64,000 nt of DNA from Brachybacterium saurashtrense (GCF_003355475.1 NZ_CP031356.1:2976001-3040000); one strand, 5' to 3'; counted from the first letter of the stretch, positions 15,698-24,516 are shown. Program-made: numbers and translations. Notes: generated by a model from the sequence alone, not told the origin.

Positions 15698-16447
15698 ATG
15701 GACGAGGTCGAGGTGATCGTCGCGCACAGCGAGCGGGCGACGCTGCGAGTCGGCGAGGTGTTCGTGAAGGTCGACGGGCATCTCACGCGCCACGCGGCAG
15801 AGGTCCGGGCGATGGACCTCGCCTCGATCCCGACGCCCGAAGTGCTGTGGCACGAACCGCCCGCGCTCGCCCGCGCGGCAGTGCCCGGCACCGCGCTCGG
15901 CGTGCTCGGTGCCCCGTCGGAGGCGTCACCTGCGTCATGGTCCGCGGCCGGGCGGGTGATCCGCCGGCTCCACGAGGCGCCACTCCCGCCCATGCCCGGG
16001 CGACCGCTCGCGGGCGTCGAGGCGGAGCTCGAGCGGGAGAGCGAGTGGCTGCTAGCGCACTCCCCTCTTCCCGCCGAGGTCGTGCAACGCAACCGGGAGA
16101 TCGCCCGCGGGGCGCTGCGGCCGTGGCGTCCCGCCTTCATCCACGGTGACCTGCAGATCACCCACGTCTTCGTCGAGGACGACGAGGTCACCGGCATCAT
16201 CGACTGGTCCGAGGGCGCGCCGGGGGACGCGATGTTCGACCTCGCGATCCTCACCCTCGGCCAAGAGGAGCGGCTGGAGGACCTGCTCGCGGGCTACGGC
16301 ACGGACGTGGACCGGGAGGCGATCCGCGCCTGGTGGTCGCTGCGGTGCCTCACCGCAGCGCGCTGGCTGTTCGAGCACGGCTTCGACCCCGACGCCCCGG
16401 GCTGCGAGTACGCCGTGCTGCGGGCGCGGATGCGTGAGGAGGCGTGA
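15698..16447 (+). CDS. Aminoglycoside-phosphotransferase-like kinase
   Basis: Protein-kinase-fold small-molecule phosphotransferase of 249 residues. The catalytic loop is PAFIHGDLQITHVFVEDDEVTGIIDWSEGAPGD, combining the Brenner HGDL...H motif and the metal-binding IDW. The N-terminal lobe is short. ATG start with GGGGAGG 8 nt upstream. Homologues include macrolide and aminoglycoside kinases and housekeeping metabolite kinases; the substrate cannot be told. Divergent from mntC, with the metal box in the shared region. Confidence 0.8.
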   Translation: MDEVEVIVAHSERATLRVGEVFVKVDGHLTRHAAEVRAMDLASIPTPEVLWHEPPALARAAVPGTALGVLGAPSEASPASWSAAGRVIRRLHEAPLPPMPGRPLAGVEAELERESEWLLAHSPLPAEVVQRNREIARGALRPWRPAFIHGDLQITHVFVEDDEVTGIIDWSEGAPGDAMFDLAILTLGQEERLEDLLAGYGTDVDREAIRAWWSLRCLTAARWLFEHGFDPDAPGCEYAVLRARMREEA

Positions 16448-16497
16448 CGGCGACGGCCGCGTTCTGTTCCGGCGTCGCCATCGGCAGGGAGCAGCCC

Positions 16498-16548
16498 CTC
16501 ACTCGATCACTGAGGCGCTCACTCGATGGAGTGAGACAGCTACTCGAT
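16498..16548. repeat. Repeated CTCACTCGAT motif with embedded 7-bp hairpin
   Basis: CTCACTCGAT occurs at 16498-16507 and 16518-16527, and a variant CTACTCGAT at 16540-16548, spaced about two helical turns apart. The second copy begins a perfect inverted repeat CTCACTC-gatg-GAGTGAG (16518-16535). It lies in the 266-bp gap between two rightward genes and could be an operator array for the downstream reductase gene or a terminator of the upstream gene; there is no T-tract, which favours an operator. Confidence 0.5.
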
Positions 16549-16713
16549 CGGGTGTAGTCCCGGGCTCGACGACTCCCCAGGCGCGGCACCCCGTAACGAC
16601 CGGTAGTGCTTCCGGGTGCGCCCTCGCCCACGGCTGACTACTCTGCACACGACGGCCCCGGCGCATCGGCGCCCGGACGGGGACACCCGGGCCGCCCCAC
16701 CCCAGGAGAACTC

Positions 16714-17289
16714 ATGGCTCGAGAACTGATCTGGACCGGCTTCATGACGCTCGACGGCGTCGTCGACTCCCCCGGCGGGGTGGAGGAGGGGCATCCCCAG
16801 GGAGGCTGGGTGCTCAGCACGCCCTTCGACGAGGAGGCCTTCTCCCTCAAGGGCGAGGAGCTCGCCGAGACCTCCGCGCTGATGTTCGGCCGACGCAGCT
16901 ACGAGGCCTTCGCGCCCGTGTGGAACGGCTCCGCGGACCACGCCGCGTACCAGGACCTCCCGAAGATCGTCGTCTCCTCCTCGCTGGATGAGGCGGATCT
17001 GCACGAGGGCTGGGGCGAGACCCGGATCCTCCGCACCACCGAGGCGGTCGCCGCGGAGAAGGCCGGCGAGGGCGGCGCGATCTTCGTCCACGGCAGCGCC
17101 GAGCTCGGCCGCCGGCTCGGGGAGGCGGGCCTCATCGACCGCTACCACCTGCTGCTGTTCCCGGTGACGCTGGGGACAGGCAAGAGGGTCCTGCCCACCT
17201 CGGCGCACGAGAGGCAGGACCTTCGCCTGCGCGACTCCGCCGCCTACGCCAACGGCGTGGTGAAGCTGGTCTACGACGTGGTGCGCTGA
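16714..17289 (+). CDS. Dihydrofolate reductase-like (RibD C-terminal domain) protein
   Basis: Cytosolic reductase-fold protein of 191 residues in the RibD_C/YwjB family. It starts with LIWTGFMTLDGVVDSPGG, the nucleotide-binding opening of the family, followed by ALMFGRRSYEAFAPVW and GGAIFVHGSAELGRRLGEAGLIDRYHLLLFPVTLGTGKRV. ATG at 16714 is preceded by a clear ribosome-binding site (AGGAGAA, 16703-16709). True substrates of this family are mostly unknown. Probably co-transcribed with the small membrane protein 23 bp downstream. Confidence 0.88.
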   Translation: MARELIWTGFMTLDGVVDSPGGVEEGHPQGGWVLSTPFDEEAFSLKGEELAETSALMFGRRSYEAFAPVWNGSADHAAYQDLPKIVVSSSLDEADLHEGWGETRILRTTEAVAAEKAGEGGAIFVHGSAELGRRLGEAGLIDRYHLLLFPVTLGTGKRVLPTSAHERQDLRLRDSAAYANGVVKLVYDVVR

Positions 17290-17312
17290 GTTCACCCACC
17301 CGCAGAGACCCC

Positions 17313-17795
17313 ATGCCCACGTCCTCAGCGCGCTCCAGGTTCAGGTCCTGTGGGTCCTGTCTGGGCGCCGCAGTGATCGCGCTGCTGCTCCTCCTCGCAC
17401 TACCGATCTCCGTGCCGCTGGTCAACGATGCCGCCGCACGGGACATCGAGAAGGAATTGCTCGCGCTTCCCGTCCCGAAAGGTGCAGAGGTCGTCGAGTC
17501 CACGTCCCAGGCCGGGAAGATCGTGGGCAACGGGAACGGAATGCAGTACATCGGCGCTCTGCTGGTGCGCAGCGACCGGGGGATCGGCGCGGTCAGCGGG
17601 CACTACGCGACCGTCTCCGAGGACATCGCCCTCGGCGTCGCGGTCGTGGCCAGCGCGGGGATCGAGAGGCAGGGCTTTCACGGGGCCGACGGCTTCCTGT
17701 CACGACCGAGGTCGGGAGACGACCTCTACGTGGCCTACGCCTTCGGGGAGGGGCCTGGGGCGTTCTTCGAGAGCCTGGACCTGCGCGGTCGCTGA
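17313..17795 (+). CDS. Small membrane-anchored protein of unknown function
   Basis: I do not recognise the family. The 160-residue product has a basic N-terminus, a hydrophobic anchor (about residues 17-37, AAVIALLLLLALPISVPLV) and an extracytoplasmic domain with KELLALPVPKGAEVVESTSQAGKIVGNGNGMQYIGALLVRS. This pattern, a short amphipathic start followed by a KGAEVVES-like strand, recurs in uncharacterised exported proteins. Base composition is like its neighbours. Likely co-transcribed with the reductase gene before it. Confidence 0.6.
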   Translation: MPTSSARSRFRSCGSCLGAAVIALLLLLALPISVPLVNDAAARDIEKELLALPVPKGAEVVESTSQAGKIVGNGNGMQYIGALLVRSDRGIGAVSGHYATVSEDIALGVAVVASAGIERQGFHGADGFLSRPRSGDDLYVAYAFGEGPGAFFESLDLRGR

Positions 17796-17883
17796 ACCGC
17801 GCCGGTGCGTCGACGTGGCCGCTCTCTGGCCCCCCCGCCGGTCCCTGGGCTCCATCGTTCCCACCAGGATCGTCGGCGGTGCA

Positions 17884-18417
17884 TCAACCGATCGCTCGCG
17901 GCCAGCGGTCGGCTCGCCACGCATCCCAGTCCGCGAAGCCCTCTGGCGGCGCCGGGATCGGTTCGCTGCCGTCGACCTCCGCCGGGGTGGGGCGCTGGAA
18001 GACGCTCGCCCAGGAGACGAGCTCCGCCTCGGAGATCGGCCAGGTGGTGTGCGGATCCTCGGCGAGGCGCCGATCCAGGCGGCGTCTCTGCTCGCCGGGG
18101 TCGAGGTCGCAGAAGAGCATCTCGACCTCGGCGCCGCGATCCACGGCAGCCTGTCGGAGGCTGGAGCGCTCGTCCTTGCCCCAGAGTCCGAAGTCGAGGA
18201 CAACGCTCACTCCGAGCTCGAGGGCGCGCAGCGCGATCCCCACGAGCCGCCCCTCGATGACGTCCGAGGCCTGCTCGGGGTTCTCGCTGCCGTAGAGCGC
18301 CTTCATCCACTCGTCCTTGGTGAGCCGCAGCGCGCCGTGCTCGGCCTCGAGACGGCGGGCGGCGGTGGTCTTGCCCGTGCCGGGCAGGCCCACGGTGAGG
18401 AACAAGGTCGGGGCCAT
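17884..18417 (-). CDS. P-loop AAA-type kinase (zeta-toxin/polynucleotide-kinase-like)
   Basis: ATP-binding protein of 177 residues. Walker A is TVGLPGTGKTTAARRLEAE at residues 8-26, followed by LRLTKDEWM and VSVVLDFGLWGKDERSSLR, where the Asp probably acts in catalysis, and an Arg-rich lid RRRLDRRLAEDP. Related to single-domain kinases annotated as AAA-domain or chloramphenicol-phosphotransferase-like. It starts 3 bp after the stop of the frameshifted methyltransferase and appears co-transcribed with it. Substrate unknown. Confidence 0.78.
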   Translation of the reverse strand: MAPTLFLTVGLPGTGKTTAARRLEAEHGALRLTKDEWMKALYGSENPEQASDVIEGRLVGIALRALELGVSVVLDFGLWGKDERSSLRQAAVDRGAEVEMLFCDLDPGEQRRRLDRRLAEDPHTTWPISEAELVSWASVFQRPTPAEVDGSEPIPAPPEGFADWDAWRADRWPRAIG

Positions 18418-18420
18418 CTC

Positions 18421-19205
18421 TCAGTCCTTCTCATTCAGACGCCGTGCGGCGACTACGTAGGCGGCCCGCACGGGGAAGCTCAGATGGCCGTCGGCGTCCG
18501 CGAGGTCGCCTGTCCGCGCGGCGAAGGCCTCCCGGATCCGGTCACGGACTCGCGGCGTCTGAGCGCGGACGACCGCCCCGGGGTGGCGATCCCCGCGTCG
18601 ATCCCTGCCCACAGGTCCTCGGGGCGGATCCGCCAGTCCCAATGCAGTTCACAGGCTCTCAGAACCTCGAGCCGGGACTCGCGGGCGAGTCCGGCGAGCC
18701 CGTCGGGGCTGCGCGTGAAGTCCTCGCCGGCCGGGAGTCGCTCCGGCGGTGGGAGCACGGCGCCCGCCTCCTCGAACAGCTCGCCGAGCAGTGCGCTCCA
18801 GCTCGCGCCGCCCGCAGGCCAGATGGTCATCGCGAGGCGGCCGTCGGGCCGCAGGACGCGGCGCAGCTCGGCGAGCGCCGCGCGGGGGCGGCCGACGTGG
18901 TTGATCACGAAGTTCGCCGTCATCGCGCTCGCGCTCGAACCTGCAAGAGGGAGGTCGGGCAGGGCCGCGCGGAGCACGGTCCTACGCAGGCGCCTCCGCG
19001 CGGCCTCGACCATGGACTCGTCGGCGTCCAGCGCCGTCACGGTGCGGCCAGACTGCTCGGCCTGCAGAGCGAGTCGTCCGGTGCCGCAGCCGACATCGAG
19101 CAGCTGCCCGTCCGGCAGATCGGCGAGCAGCCGGGCGGCGGTGCCGTCGCAGAGGGTCGCGAAGGAGCGGTCGTAGGCCTCGGCTGTGGCGGTCCAGTCC
19201 CTCAT
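18421..19205 (-). pseudogene. SAM-dependent methyltransferase, single frameshift
   Basis: The 5' part encodes a class I methyltransferase: MRDWTATAEAYDRSFATLCDG, the SAM motif LLDVGCGTGRLALQAEQ and VLRPDGRLAMTIWPAGG. Near 18577-18584 (CCCCGGGG) the frame changes: upstream reads WAGIDAGIATPG, and the expected continuation AVVRAQTPRVRDRIREAFAARTGDLADADGHLSFPVRAAYVVAARR lies in another frame and ends at 18421. One missing G restores the whole protein of about 260 residues. It is a sequencing or assembly error in a G-run or a recent inactivation. Within-operon position after the ABC exporter is otherwise normal. Confidence 0.8.
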
Positions 19206-19248
19206 GGCTCCAGTGAACCGTATGTCGGCCGACGGGATGATCGGCCCC

Positions 19249-21186
19249 TCAGGGTCTGCGCAGCATCTCCGGCCGCAGCCTCGCACCGAGGCCCAACGAG
19301 CTGACCGCGACGATCACGCCCGCCCCGATCGCGGCGCCGAGCACGGGGACCACCTGGTACCCCTGCGCGAGACGGACGGCGGTCTCGGCATCCGCGCCGC
19401 GGTTCCCGAGGGTCACGTATCCGTCGGCGATCAGGCTGCCCACCGCCACGGCGAGCAGCACGCCGAGCAGGAGCGGCAGGGCGATCTCGAGCGCCTGCGC
19501 GCGGCGGAGCGTGCTCACCGGCGTTCCCAGCAGGCGCAGGTGCGCGAGCTCGGTGCGGCGTTCGAGCATCCGGTCTGTGAGGGAGAGGAGGAATCCTCCG
19601 AGCCCCAGGGCGAGCACCACGAGGGTGAGCAGGCGGGTCATCGCGATCACGTGCTCCCAGCGCTCGAACTCGGCGGCGTCGTAGCCTGCGTGGGCCGTGA
19701 ACCCTGCAGCCCGGAGCTCTCCGACGAGGTCGTCGCGCGGGTCGGCGACCACGGTCGCGCGCACGGAGTCGAGGGCTCCGACCTCCGCCTCGGTGAGCAG
19801 GCCGCGGGGGACGTACAGGCGCCCGGCCAGGTCCGGGTTCTGCCAGGGGCCGGCGAGCGGCCCGATGGTCGCCGTGGTCTCGTCGACGTGCACCGTCGCG
19901 ATGTGCGGCCCGATCTCGCCGCTGTCGTCGAACGTGCCGCGCAGCTCGGCCTCTCCCTCCTGGGGGACGCTCATGTCGGGGATCGGTGGGTAGAGGATCC
20001 ACTGCGGCACGTCGTCCCGGCAGCCCTCCAGGCTGGGCTGGATGATCAGCAGCTCGGCGCAGGTGGAGACGACCACGCTCGTGCCCTCCTCCGGGAACGG
20101 CTCGGGGCCGGGGAGGCCGGGAGCCAGCGCCTCCTGGACGACGGCGATCTCCCGGATCCCCTCGACCTCCGCGAGCTCGCTGCGGAGCGACGCGGCCGTG
20201 GTCCCGGCGGGGACAGCGAAGCTCTCCGCCCGCGCCTCGACCTCCCGGGCATGCTCGACGGCACGGTACTGAGGAAGCTGCTCGACGACGGCGATGAGAC
20301 CCTGCGCGGCGGTCGCGACGACGAGGCCGATCATGAGCGCGCCGATGATGCGGGTCTGCACGGCGGGCTGCGCCTGCAGACGGCGCGCCGCGATCGTGGC
20401 CGACGGCGGCTCCCGCCGCACGAGCGTCCAGGACAGCGCGCGGACCAGCAGCGGGGTCAGCAGCACGGTGCCGAGCGCGGCGAGAGCGGCACCGCCCAGG
20501 AACGCGGGGATCACCGCTCCGTTGCCGAGCTGCTCCTGGCGTGCCACGAGCAGCAGCGCGATCCCGGCGAGCAGAGGCAGCACGCGGAGCGGGGACGGCG
20601 AGGCGTCGACGCCGGTCCGGGCTCGAACACGGTGGGCGCGGGCACGCAGGAGTCCGGGACCGAGCGCGCCGAGCTCGATCATCATCGGCACGGCGAGTCC
20701 CGCCGCGAGCAGGAACGCCGACCCCGCCTGCGAGACCCCATCGGCTCCCGGCAGGCGGGAGAGCGCCGGCCCCAGCACCGCCGCGAGGAGCATGCCCGCC
20801 GCCCATCCGCCCAGCGCCCAAGGGGCGGTCTCGCCGAGACCGACGAGGGCGAGGGAGCGTCGGCTCATCCCGAGCAGGCGCAGCCGTTCGAGCCGGCGCG
20901 CCCGCAGCGCCGCCGACATCCGACCGGCCGCGAAGGCGGTGACCAGGACGGGCAGCACCACCGCCAGCAGGACGCCGCCGGTCAGTGCCCGGGAGTAGAC
21001 CAGGGACTCCCCGCCGAGCATGACGGACGCGTCGGAGGTGTCAGCCGTCGCGAGGACCAGGCGGCCGAGCGCGAGGACGGCGAGGGTGCCCGCCGCGGCG
21101 ACGAGCGCCATGATCGCCGAGCGGAGGCGCCCGTGACCGGTGGCCCGGGTGGCGAGCTGCCAGCCGAGCTGGAGTGCTGTGCCCAT
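19249..21186 (-). CDS. ABC exporter permease (FtsX/MacB-type)
   Basis: Membrane protein of 645 residues with two FtsX-like permease domains. Each has long helices separated by a large extracytoplasmic domain (about residues 310-490 between the helices). Landmarks are ALRARRLERLRLLGMSRRSLALVG and, in the second half, LERRTELAHLRLLGTPVSTLRRAQ, the duplicated coupling segments that contact the ATPase. Starts 2 bp upstream-side from the ATPase stop. Likely exports a lipophilic compound or peptide, or acts as a mechanotransducer, under PadR control. Confidence 0.88.
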   Translation of the reverse strand: MGTALQLGWQLATRATGHGRLRSAIMALVAAAGTLAVLALGRLVLATADTSDASVMLGGESLVYSRALTGGVLLAVVLPVLVTAFAAGRMSAALRARRLERLRLLGMSRRSLALVGLGETAPWALGGWAAGMLLAAVLGPALSRLPGADGVSQAGSAFLLAAGLAVPMMIELGALGPGLLRARAHRVRARTGVDASPSPLRVLPLLAGIALLLVARQEQLGNGAVIPAFLGGAALAALGTVLLTPLLVRALSWTLVRREPPSATIAARRLQAQPAVQTRIIGALMIGLVVATAAQGLIAVVEQLPQYRAVEHAREVEARAESFAVPAGTTAASLRSELAEVEGIREIAVVQEALAPGLPGPEPFPEEGTSVVVSTCAELLIIQPSLEGCRDDVPQWILYPPIPDMSVPQEGEAELRGTFDDSGEIGPHIATVHVDETTATIGPLAGPWQNPDLAGRLYVPRGLLTEAEVGALDSVRATVVADPRDDLVGELRAAGFTAHAGYDAAEFERWEHVIAMTRLLTLVVLALGLGGFLLSLTDRMLERRTELAHLRLLGTPVSTLRRAQALEIALPLLLGVLLAVAVGSLIADGYVTLGNRGADAETAVRLAQGYQVVPVLGAAIGAGVIVAVSSLGLGARLRPEMLRRP

Positions 21187-21187
21187 T

Positions 21188-21904
21188 TCAGCCCGCCACC
21201 CGTCCATCGCGCATCGTGACGAGCCGGTCGAGATGTGCGGCGACGCGGTGGTCGTGGGTGACCACGACGACCGTCTGCCCGAGCTCCCGGACGGTCTCGG
21301 TGAACGCCTCCATGACGGCGTCCGCGGCGGCGGTGTCGAGGGAGCCGGTGGGCTCGTCGGCCAGGACGAGCGGCGGGCGTGGTGCGAGGGCGCGGGCGAC
21401 GGCGGCACGCTGGGCCTGGCCGCCGGAGACCTCGCCCGCGCGCCGATGGGCGACATCGGCGATCCCGAGCCGTTCGGCCACCTCGTGCGCGAGGGTCCCA
21501 CTCTCGGCCCGGCTCCGACCCTGCAGACGCAGGGGCAGGGCGATGTTCTCGTGGAGGGTGAGCTCCTCGATGAGGTCACCGAACTGGAAGACCATGCCGA
21601 TGCGCTCCAGACGGAGGCGTTCGCGGCGGCGCTCGGTGAGCGCGGCGAGGTCCTCGCCGAGCACCTCCACGGTGCCGGCGTCGGCCCGGAGCACCCCGGC
21701 GAGGATGTGGAGCAGCGTGGACTTGCCGCAGCCGGAGGGGCCCATGATCGCCGCACGCTCCCCGGGTGTGAGGGTGAGATCGACGCCGCGCAGCGCCGGT
21801 TCCGCGCCATAGGCGAAGGCGACCTCGTGCAGCGCGGCGACGGGGCCGGACCCGCTCTCCCGCGGAGCGCCGGTCGGGGCGGTCGCGCTGTGTGCGGCGC
21901 TCAT
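21188..21904 (-). CDS. ABC exporter ATPase (LolD/MacB type)
   Basis: ATPase of 238 residues. Walker A MGPSGCGKSTLLHIL, Q-loop VFQFGDLIEELT, signature VSGGQAQRAAVARAL, Walker B LVLADEPTGSLD and switch His VVVTHDHRV are all present. The order and spacing match MacB/LolD ATPases that pair with FtsX-type permeases. It overlaps the padR stop by 4 bp and is followed by the permease after 1 bp. Confidence 0.94.
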   Translation of the reverse strand: MSAAHSATAPTGAPRESGSGPVAALHEVAFAYGAEPALRGVDLTLTPGERAAIMGPSGCGKSTLLHILAGVLRADAGTVEVLGEDLAALTERRRERLRLERIGMVFQFGDLIEELTLHENIALPLRLQGRSRAESGTLAHEVAERLGIADVAHRRAGEVSGGQAQRAAVARALAPRPPLVLADEPTGSLDTAAADAVMEAFTETVRELGQTVVVVTHDHRVAAHLDRLVTMRDGRVAG

Positions 21905-22443
21905 GCCGTGCCTCCCGCTCCGCGGGTGAGTCGTTCCCGCATCGCGGCGAGTCGCTCGCCGGCGTCGAGGATCCAGCGCAGGTCGGCATCGAGGTGGGCG
22001 AGCTCGTAGTCGAGGGCGAGCATCAGTGCGGGGTCCGCGTCGCGCCGGCGCGCGGTGAGGGAGCGCATGCGCTCCATGTGGCTGGTGCGCTGCCGATCGA
22101 GGACGTCGTGGGCGTCGCGGCCGGAGAGCAGCGCGACCGAGACGCGCGCGAAGAGGGTGGAGCTGGAGAACGCGCCGGCCTCCTGGGGGGTGAACAGCCA
22201 GTCGTCGAGGACGTGCACGCCGTCGGCAGTGATGCGGTAGAGCTTCCGCTCGGGCCCGCTGCCGGACTCGACGGTGGTCTGCTCAGCCCAGCCCTGCCGC
22301 TCGAAGCGGGAGAGGCTCGCGTAGACCTGGCCGAAGGCGAGGGGCTTGCCCGGGGAGAGCAGCGTGTCGTAGTCGTGCTTGAGGGTGTAGCCGTGCGCCG
22401 GAGCCCGGTCGAGGAGGCCCAGCAGGGCGTGCGAGGTGCTCAT
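21901..22443 (-). CDS. PadR-family transcriptional regulator
   Basis: Regulator of 180 residues. The winged helix (LLGLLDRAPAHGYTLKHDYD, FGQVYASLSRFERQGW, KLYRITADG) is followed by a helical dimerisation domain with coiled-coil character (HMERMRSLTARRRDADPALMLALDYELAHLDADLRWI), as in PadR/Vir_act_alpha_C proteins. I chose the ATG at 22441-22443 because a TATAGT -10 element ends 7 nt before it; a start at 22461 would lie inside the operator. First gene of the ABC exporter operon. Confidence 0.9.
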   Translation of the reverse strand: MSTSHALLGLLDRAPAHGYTLKHDYDTLLSPGKPLAFGQVYASLSRFERQGWAEQTTVESGSGPERKLYRITADGVHVLDDWLFTPQEAGAFSSSTLFARVSVALLSGRDAHDVLDRQRTSHMERMRSLTARRRDADPALMLALDYELAHLDADLRWILDAGERLAAMRERLTRGAGGTA

Positions 22444-22450
22444 GGACCAC

Positions 22451-22469
22451 ACTATAAACATTGTGTATA
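22451..22469 (-). promoter_or_regulatory. padR promoter overlapped by a 17-bp palindromic operator
   Basis: TATAAACATTGTGTATA (22453-22469) is self-complementary at 14 of 17 positions and contains the ACAT/ATGT-type half sites typical of PadR operators. On the minus strand TATAGT (22451-22456) is a -10 element ending 7 nt before the padR ATG. Operator and -10 overlap, so autorepression is expected and the mRNA is probably leaderless. Confidence 0.65.
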
Positions 22470-22533
22470 CGCACCGTGAGTGGTGCGACGCGATCCGCCC
22501 CGCCGCCCGTGACCGACAGGCGGGCGGCTAGCT

Positions 22534-22560
22534 TGCATCCATTGATGCATGCATTACTCT
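22534..22560 (+). promoter_or_regulatory. gntR operator (TGCATC-N4-GATGCA) and -10 element
   Basis: TGCATC (22534-22539) and GATGCA (22544-22549) form a perfect inverted repeat; TGCATGCA (22546-22553) overlaps it. TACTCT (22555-22560) is a -10 element ending 7 nt before the ATG at 22568. A GntR protein encoded immediately downstream would block its own promoter here. The -35 position coincides with the repeat. Confidence 0.65.
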
Positions 22561-22567
22561 GTGGCGC

Positions 22568-23242
22568 ATGCCCGCTCCCACCCTCCCCTGGCTCGATTCC
22601 CTCGAGAACCGCCCGATCGCCACGCAGATCGCCGCCGCGACCGCGCACCGCATCACCACCGGCACGATCGAGCCGGGCGAGCTGCTGCGCGAGGTGGAGG
22701 TCGCCGCCCGGCACGGTGCGAGCCGCACCCCCGCCCGCGAGGCGATGCTGCAGCTGGAGACCTGGGGCCTGGTGCGCCTGATCCCGAAGAAGGGCGCGCT
22801 GGTCACCACGCCCACGGCGCGCGAGCGCGAGGAGCTGCTCTCGGTGCGCGCGATGCTCGAGGGGCACGCGGTGGCCCGGATCGTGCCCGACGAGTCCCGG
22901 CGCGAGGGGCTGCTCCAGGCTCTCGCCCCGGTGCTCGAGGCGCAGCGGACCACCGTGGAGCGGCCGGAGGAGTTCGCCGTCCACGACTACGCCTTCCACC
23001 TCACCCTCGCCTCCCACGAGGGGAACCGGGTGGTCGAGGAGGTGCTGCGCTCCCTGGGCCCGCGCCTGTTCCGCCTCACCCATCTCGCGGTGCTCTCCCC
23101 CGCCGCGCACCTTCCCGACCTGCACCGCGAGCACGTCGAGCTCACCGACACCGTGCGCCACGGGGATGTGACCGGGTTCCGCGCGATGATCGAGGAGCAC
23201 CTGCGCACCGGTCACGACGCCTACCAGGTGGTGGCCGAGTGA
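22568..23242 (+). CDS. GntR-family regulator (FCD domain)
   Basis: Regulator of 224 residues. N-terminal winged helix: QIAAATAHRITTGTIEPGELLREVEVAARHGASRTPAREAMLQLETWGLVRLIPKKGALV. The C-terminal all-helical FCD domain has the metal/ligand His set (VHDYAFHLTLASHEGNRVVEE, FRLTHLA, LHREHVELTDTVRHGD). Stop overlaps the MFS start (GTGA), so it controls that transporter. Effector probably a small carboxylate, as for most FCD members, but not determinable. Confidence 0.92.
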   Translation: MPAPTLPWLDSLENRPIATQIAAATAHRITTGTIEPGELLREVEVAARHGASRTPAREAMLQLETWGLVRLIPKKGALVTTPTAREREELLSVRAMLEGHAVARIVPDESRREGLLQALAPVLEAQRTTVERPEEFAVHDYAFHLTLASHEGNRVVEEVLRSLGPRLFRLTHLAVLSPAAHLPDLHREHVELTDTVRHGDVTGFRAMIEEHLRTGHDAYQVVAE

Positions 23243-24516
23243 GCCGCGCACGGGTCCCCGCCTGGCTGGCCGTCGCCCCCACCGGCTTCGTCCTCGCCTG
23301 GGGCGGGAACCACTTCACGCCGCTGCTGCACGTGTACGAGACCGTGGGCGGATACGCCCCGTGGCAGGCGAACCTGCTGCTGGGGATGTACGTGGTGGGC
23401 CTGATCCCGGGGATGCTGCTGGCCGCGGGACTCTCGGACCGTCACGGCCGCCGACCGGTCGCGATCGCGGGCCTGTTCGCCGCCGCGCTCGGCAGCATCC
23501 TGCTGGCGGCGAGCATGACGAGCTTCGTGCTGCTGTGCACCGGGCGCGTGCTCGCCGGGATCGGGGTGGGCGTGGGCATGTCGGTGGGCTCGAGCTGGAT
23601 CAAGGAGCTCTCCTCCCCGCCGCACGATCACCGCGCGAGCGCGGCCGTCGGCGCGCGCCGCTCCTCGATGACCCTCACCCTGGGCTTCGCGCTCGGTGCG
23701 GGCGTGACCGGCTCGCTCGCCCAGTGGGCGCCGCTGCCCGGGCAGCTGCCCTTCCTCGCCCACCTCGCCCTGTGCCTGCTCGCCGCGCTCGCCCTGCTGG
23801 GCGCCCCGGAGAGCCTGCCGCGGGAGCTGCGGGCCCGGGGCTCGCTGCGGGAGGACCTGCGGGTCCCGGCCGCCGGGCACCCCACCTTCGTGCGCCTGGT
23901 GCTGCCGGCGGCGCCGTGGGTGTTCGCCGCGGCCGGGGTCGCCTACGCGATCCTGCCCACCACCGTCGAGGCGCAGATCGGGGACGCCGCGACGATCTAC
24001 GCGACCGGGCTGACCGTGCTCACCCTGGGCATCGGCGCCCTCGCACAGGGCACGGTGGGCCTCCTGGACCGCCTCACCCGCGGCCGCGCTCTCGTGGTGG
24101 GCATGGCCGGGATGAGCGCCGGCATGATCCTCGCCGCCGTCGCCGCCGAGCTGCGCCACCCCGTGATGGTGGTGGCCGTGGCCGCGCTGCTGGGCGCCTC
24201 CTACGGGGTGTGCGTGGTGGCGGGCCTGGTGATCGCGCAGTCGCTCGCCACACCGCGGGATCTCGCCGGGATCACCGGGGTCTACTACTCGCTGGCCTAC
24301 ACCGGGTTCCTGCTGCCCACGGTGCTCGCGGCGCTCACGCCCGTCCTCCCCTACACCGGGGGCCTCGTGATCGTCGCGGCGGTGTGCGTGCTGTGCCTGA
24401 CGGCCGTGACCTGGGGGCTGCGCCGCCCGCTCCCCCGACCGTCGGAGGGCATCCGCACGGATGACGTCGAGGAGGAGGCACTCGAGCCCGAGGTGGCGGC
24501 GATCGGCGCGTCCTGA
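23239..24516 (+). CDS. MFS transporter under GntR control
   Basis: Twelve-helix major facilitator protein of 425 residues with GTG start at 23239 overlapping the gntR stop. Loop 2-3 has the MFS signature in GLSDRHGRRPVAIAGLFAA, and helices five to twelve are clear. The C-terminal cytoplasmic tail is acidic (TDDVEEEALEPEVA). In an operon with a GntR/FCD regulator it probably imports or exports a metabolite rather than a broad drug set; nothing fixes the substrate. Confidence 0.9.
   Translation: MSRARVPAWLAVAPTGFVLAWGGNHFTPLLHVYETVGGYAPWQANLLLGMYVVGLIPGMLLAAGLSDRHGRRPVAIAGLFAAALGSILLAASMTSFVLLCTGRVLAGIGVGVGMSVGSSWIKELSSPPHDHRASAAVGARRSSMTLTLGFALGAGVTGSLAQWAPLPGQLPFLAHLALCLLAALALLGAPESLPRELRARGSLREDLRVPAAGHPTFVRLVLPAAPWVFAAAGVAYAILPTTVEAQIGDAATIYATGLTVLTLGIGALAQGTVGLLDRLTRGRALVVGMAGMSAGMILAAVAAELRHPVMVVAVAALLGASYGVCVVAGLVIAQSLATPRDLAGITGVYYSLAYTGFLLPTVLAALTPVLPYTGGLVIVAAVCVLCLTAVTWGLRRPLPRPSEGIRTDDVEEEALEPEVAAIGAS

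Noticed and set aside
19186-21219. 677-residue rightward open frame
   Set aside because: Shadow of the FtsX permease; Glu/Arg/Gln-rich without any domain.
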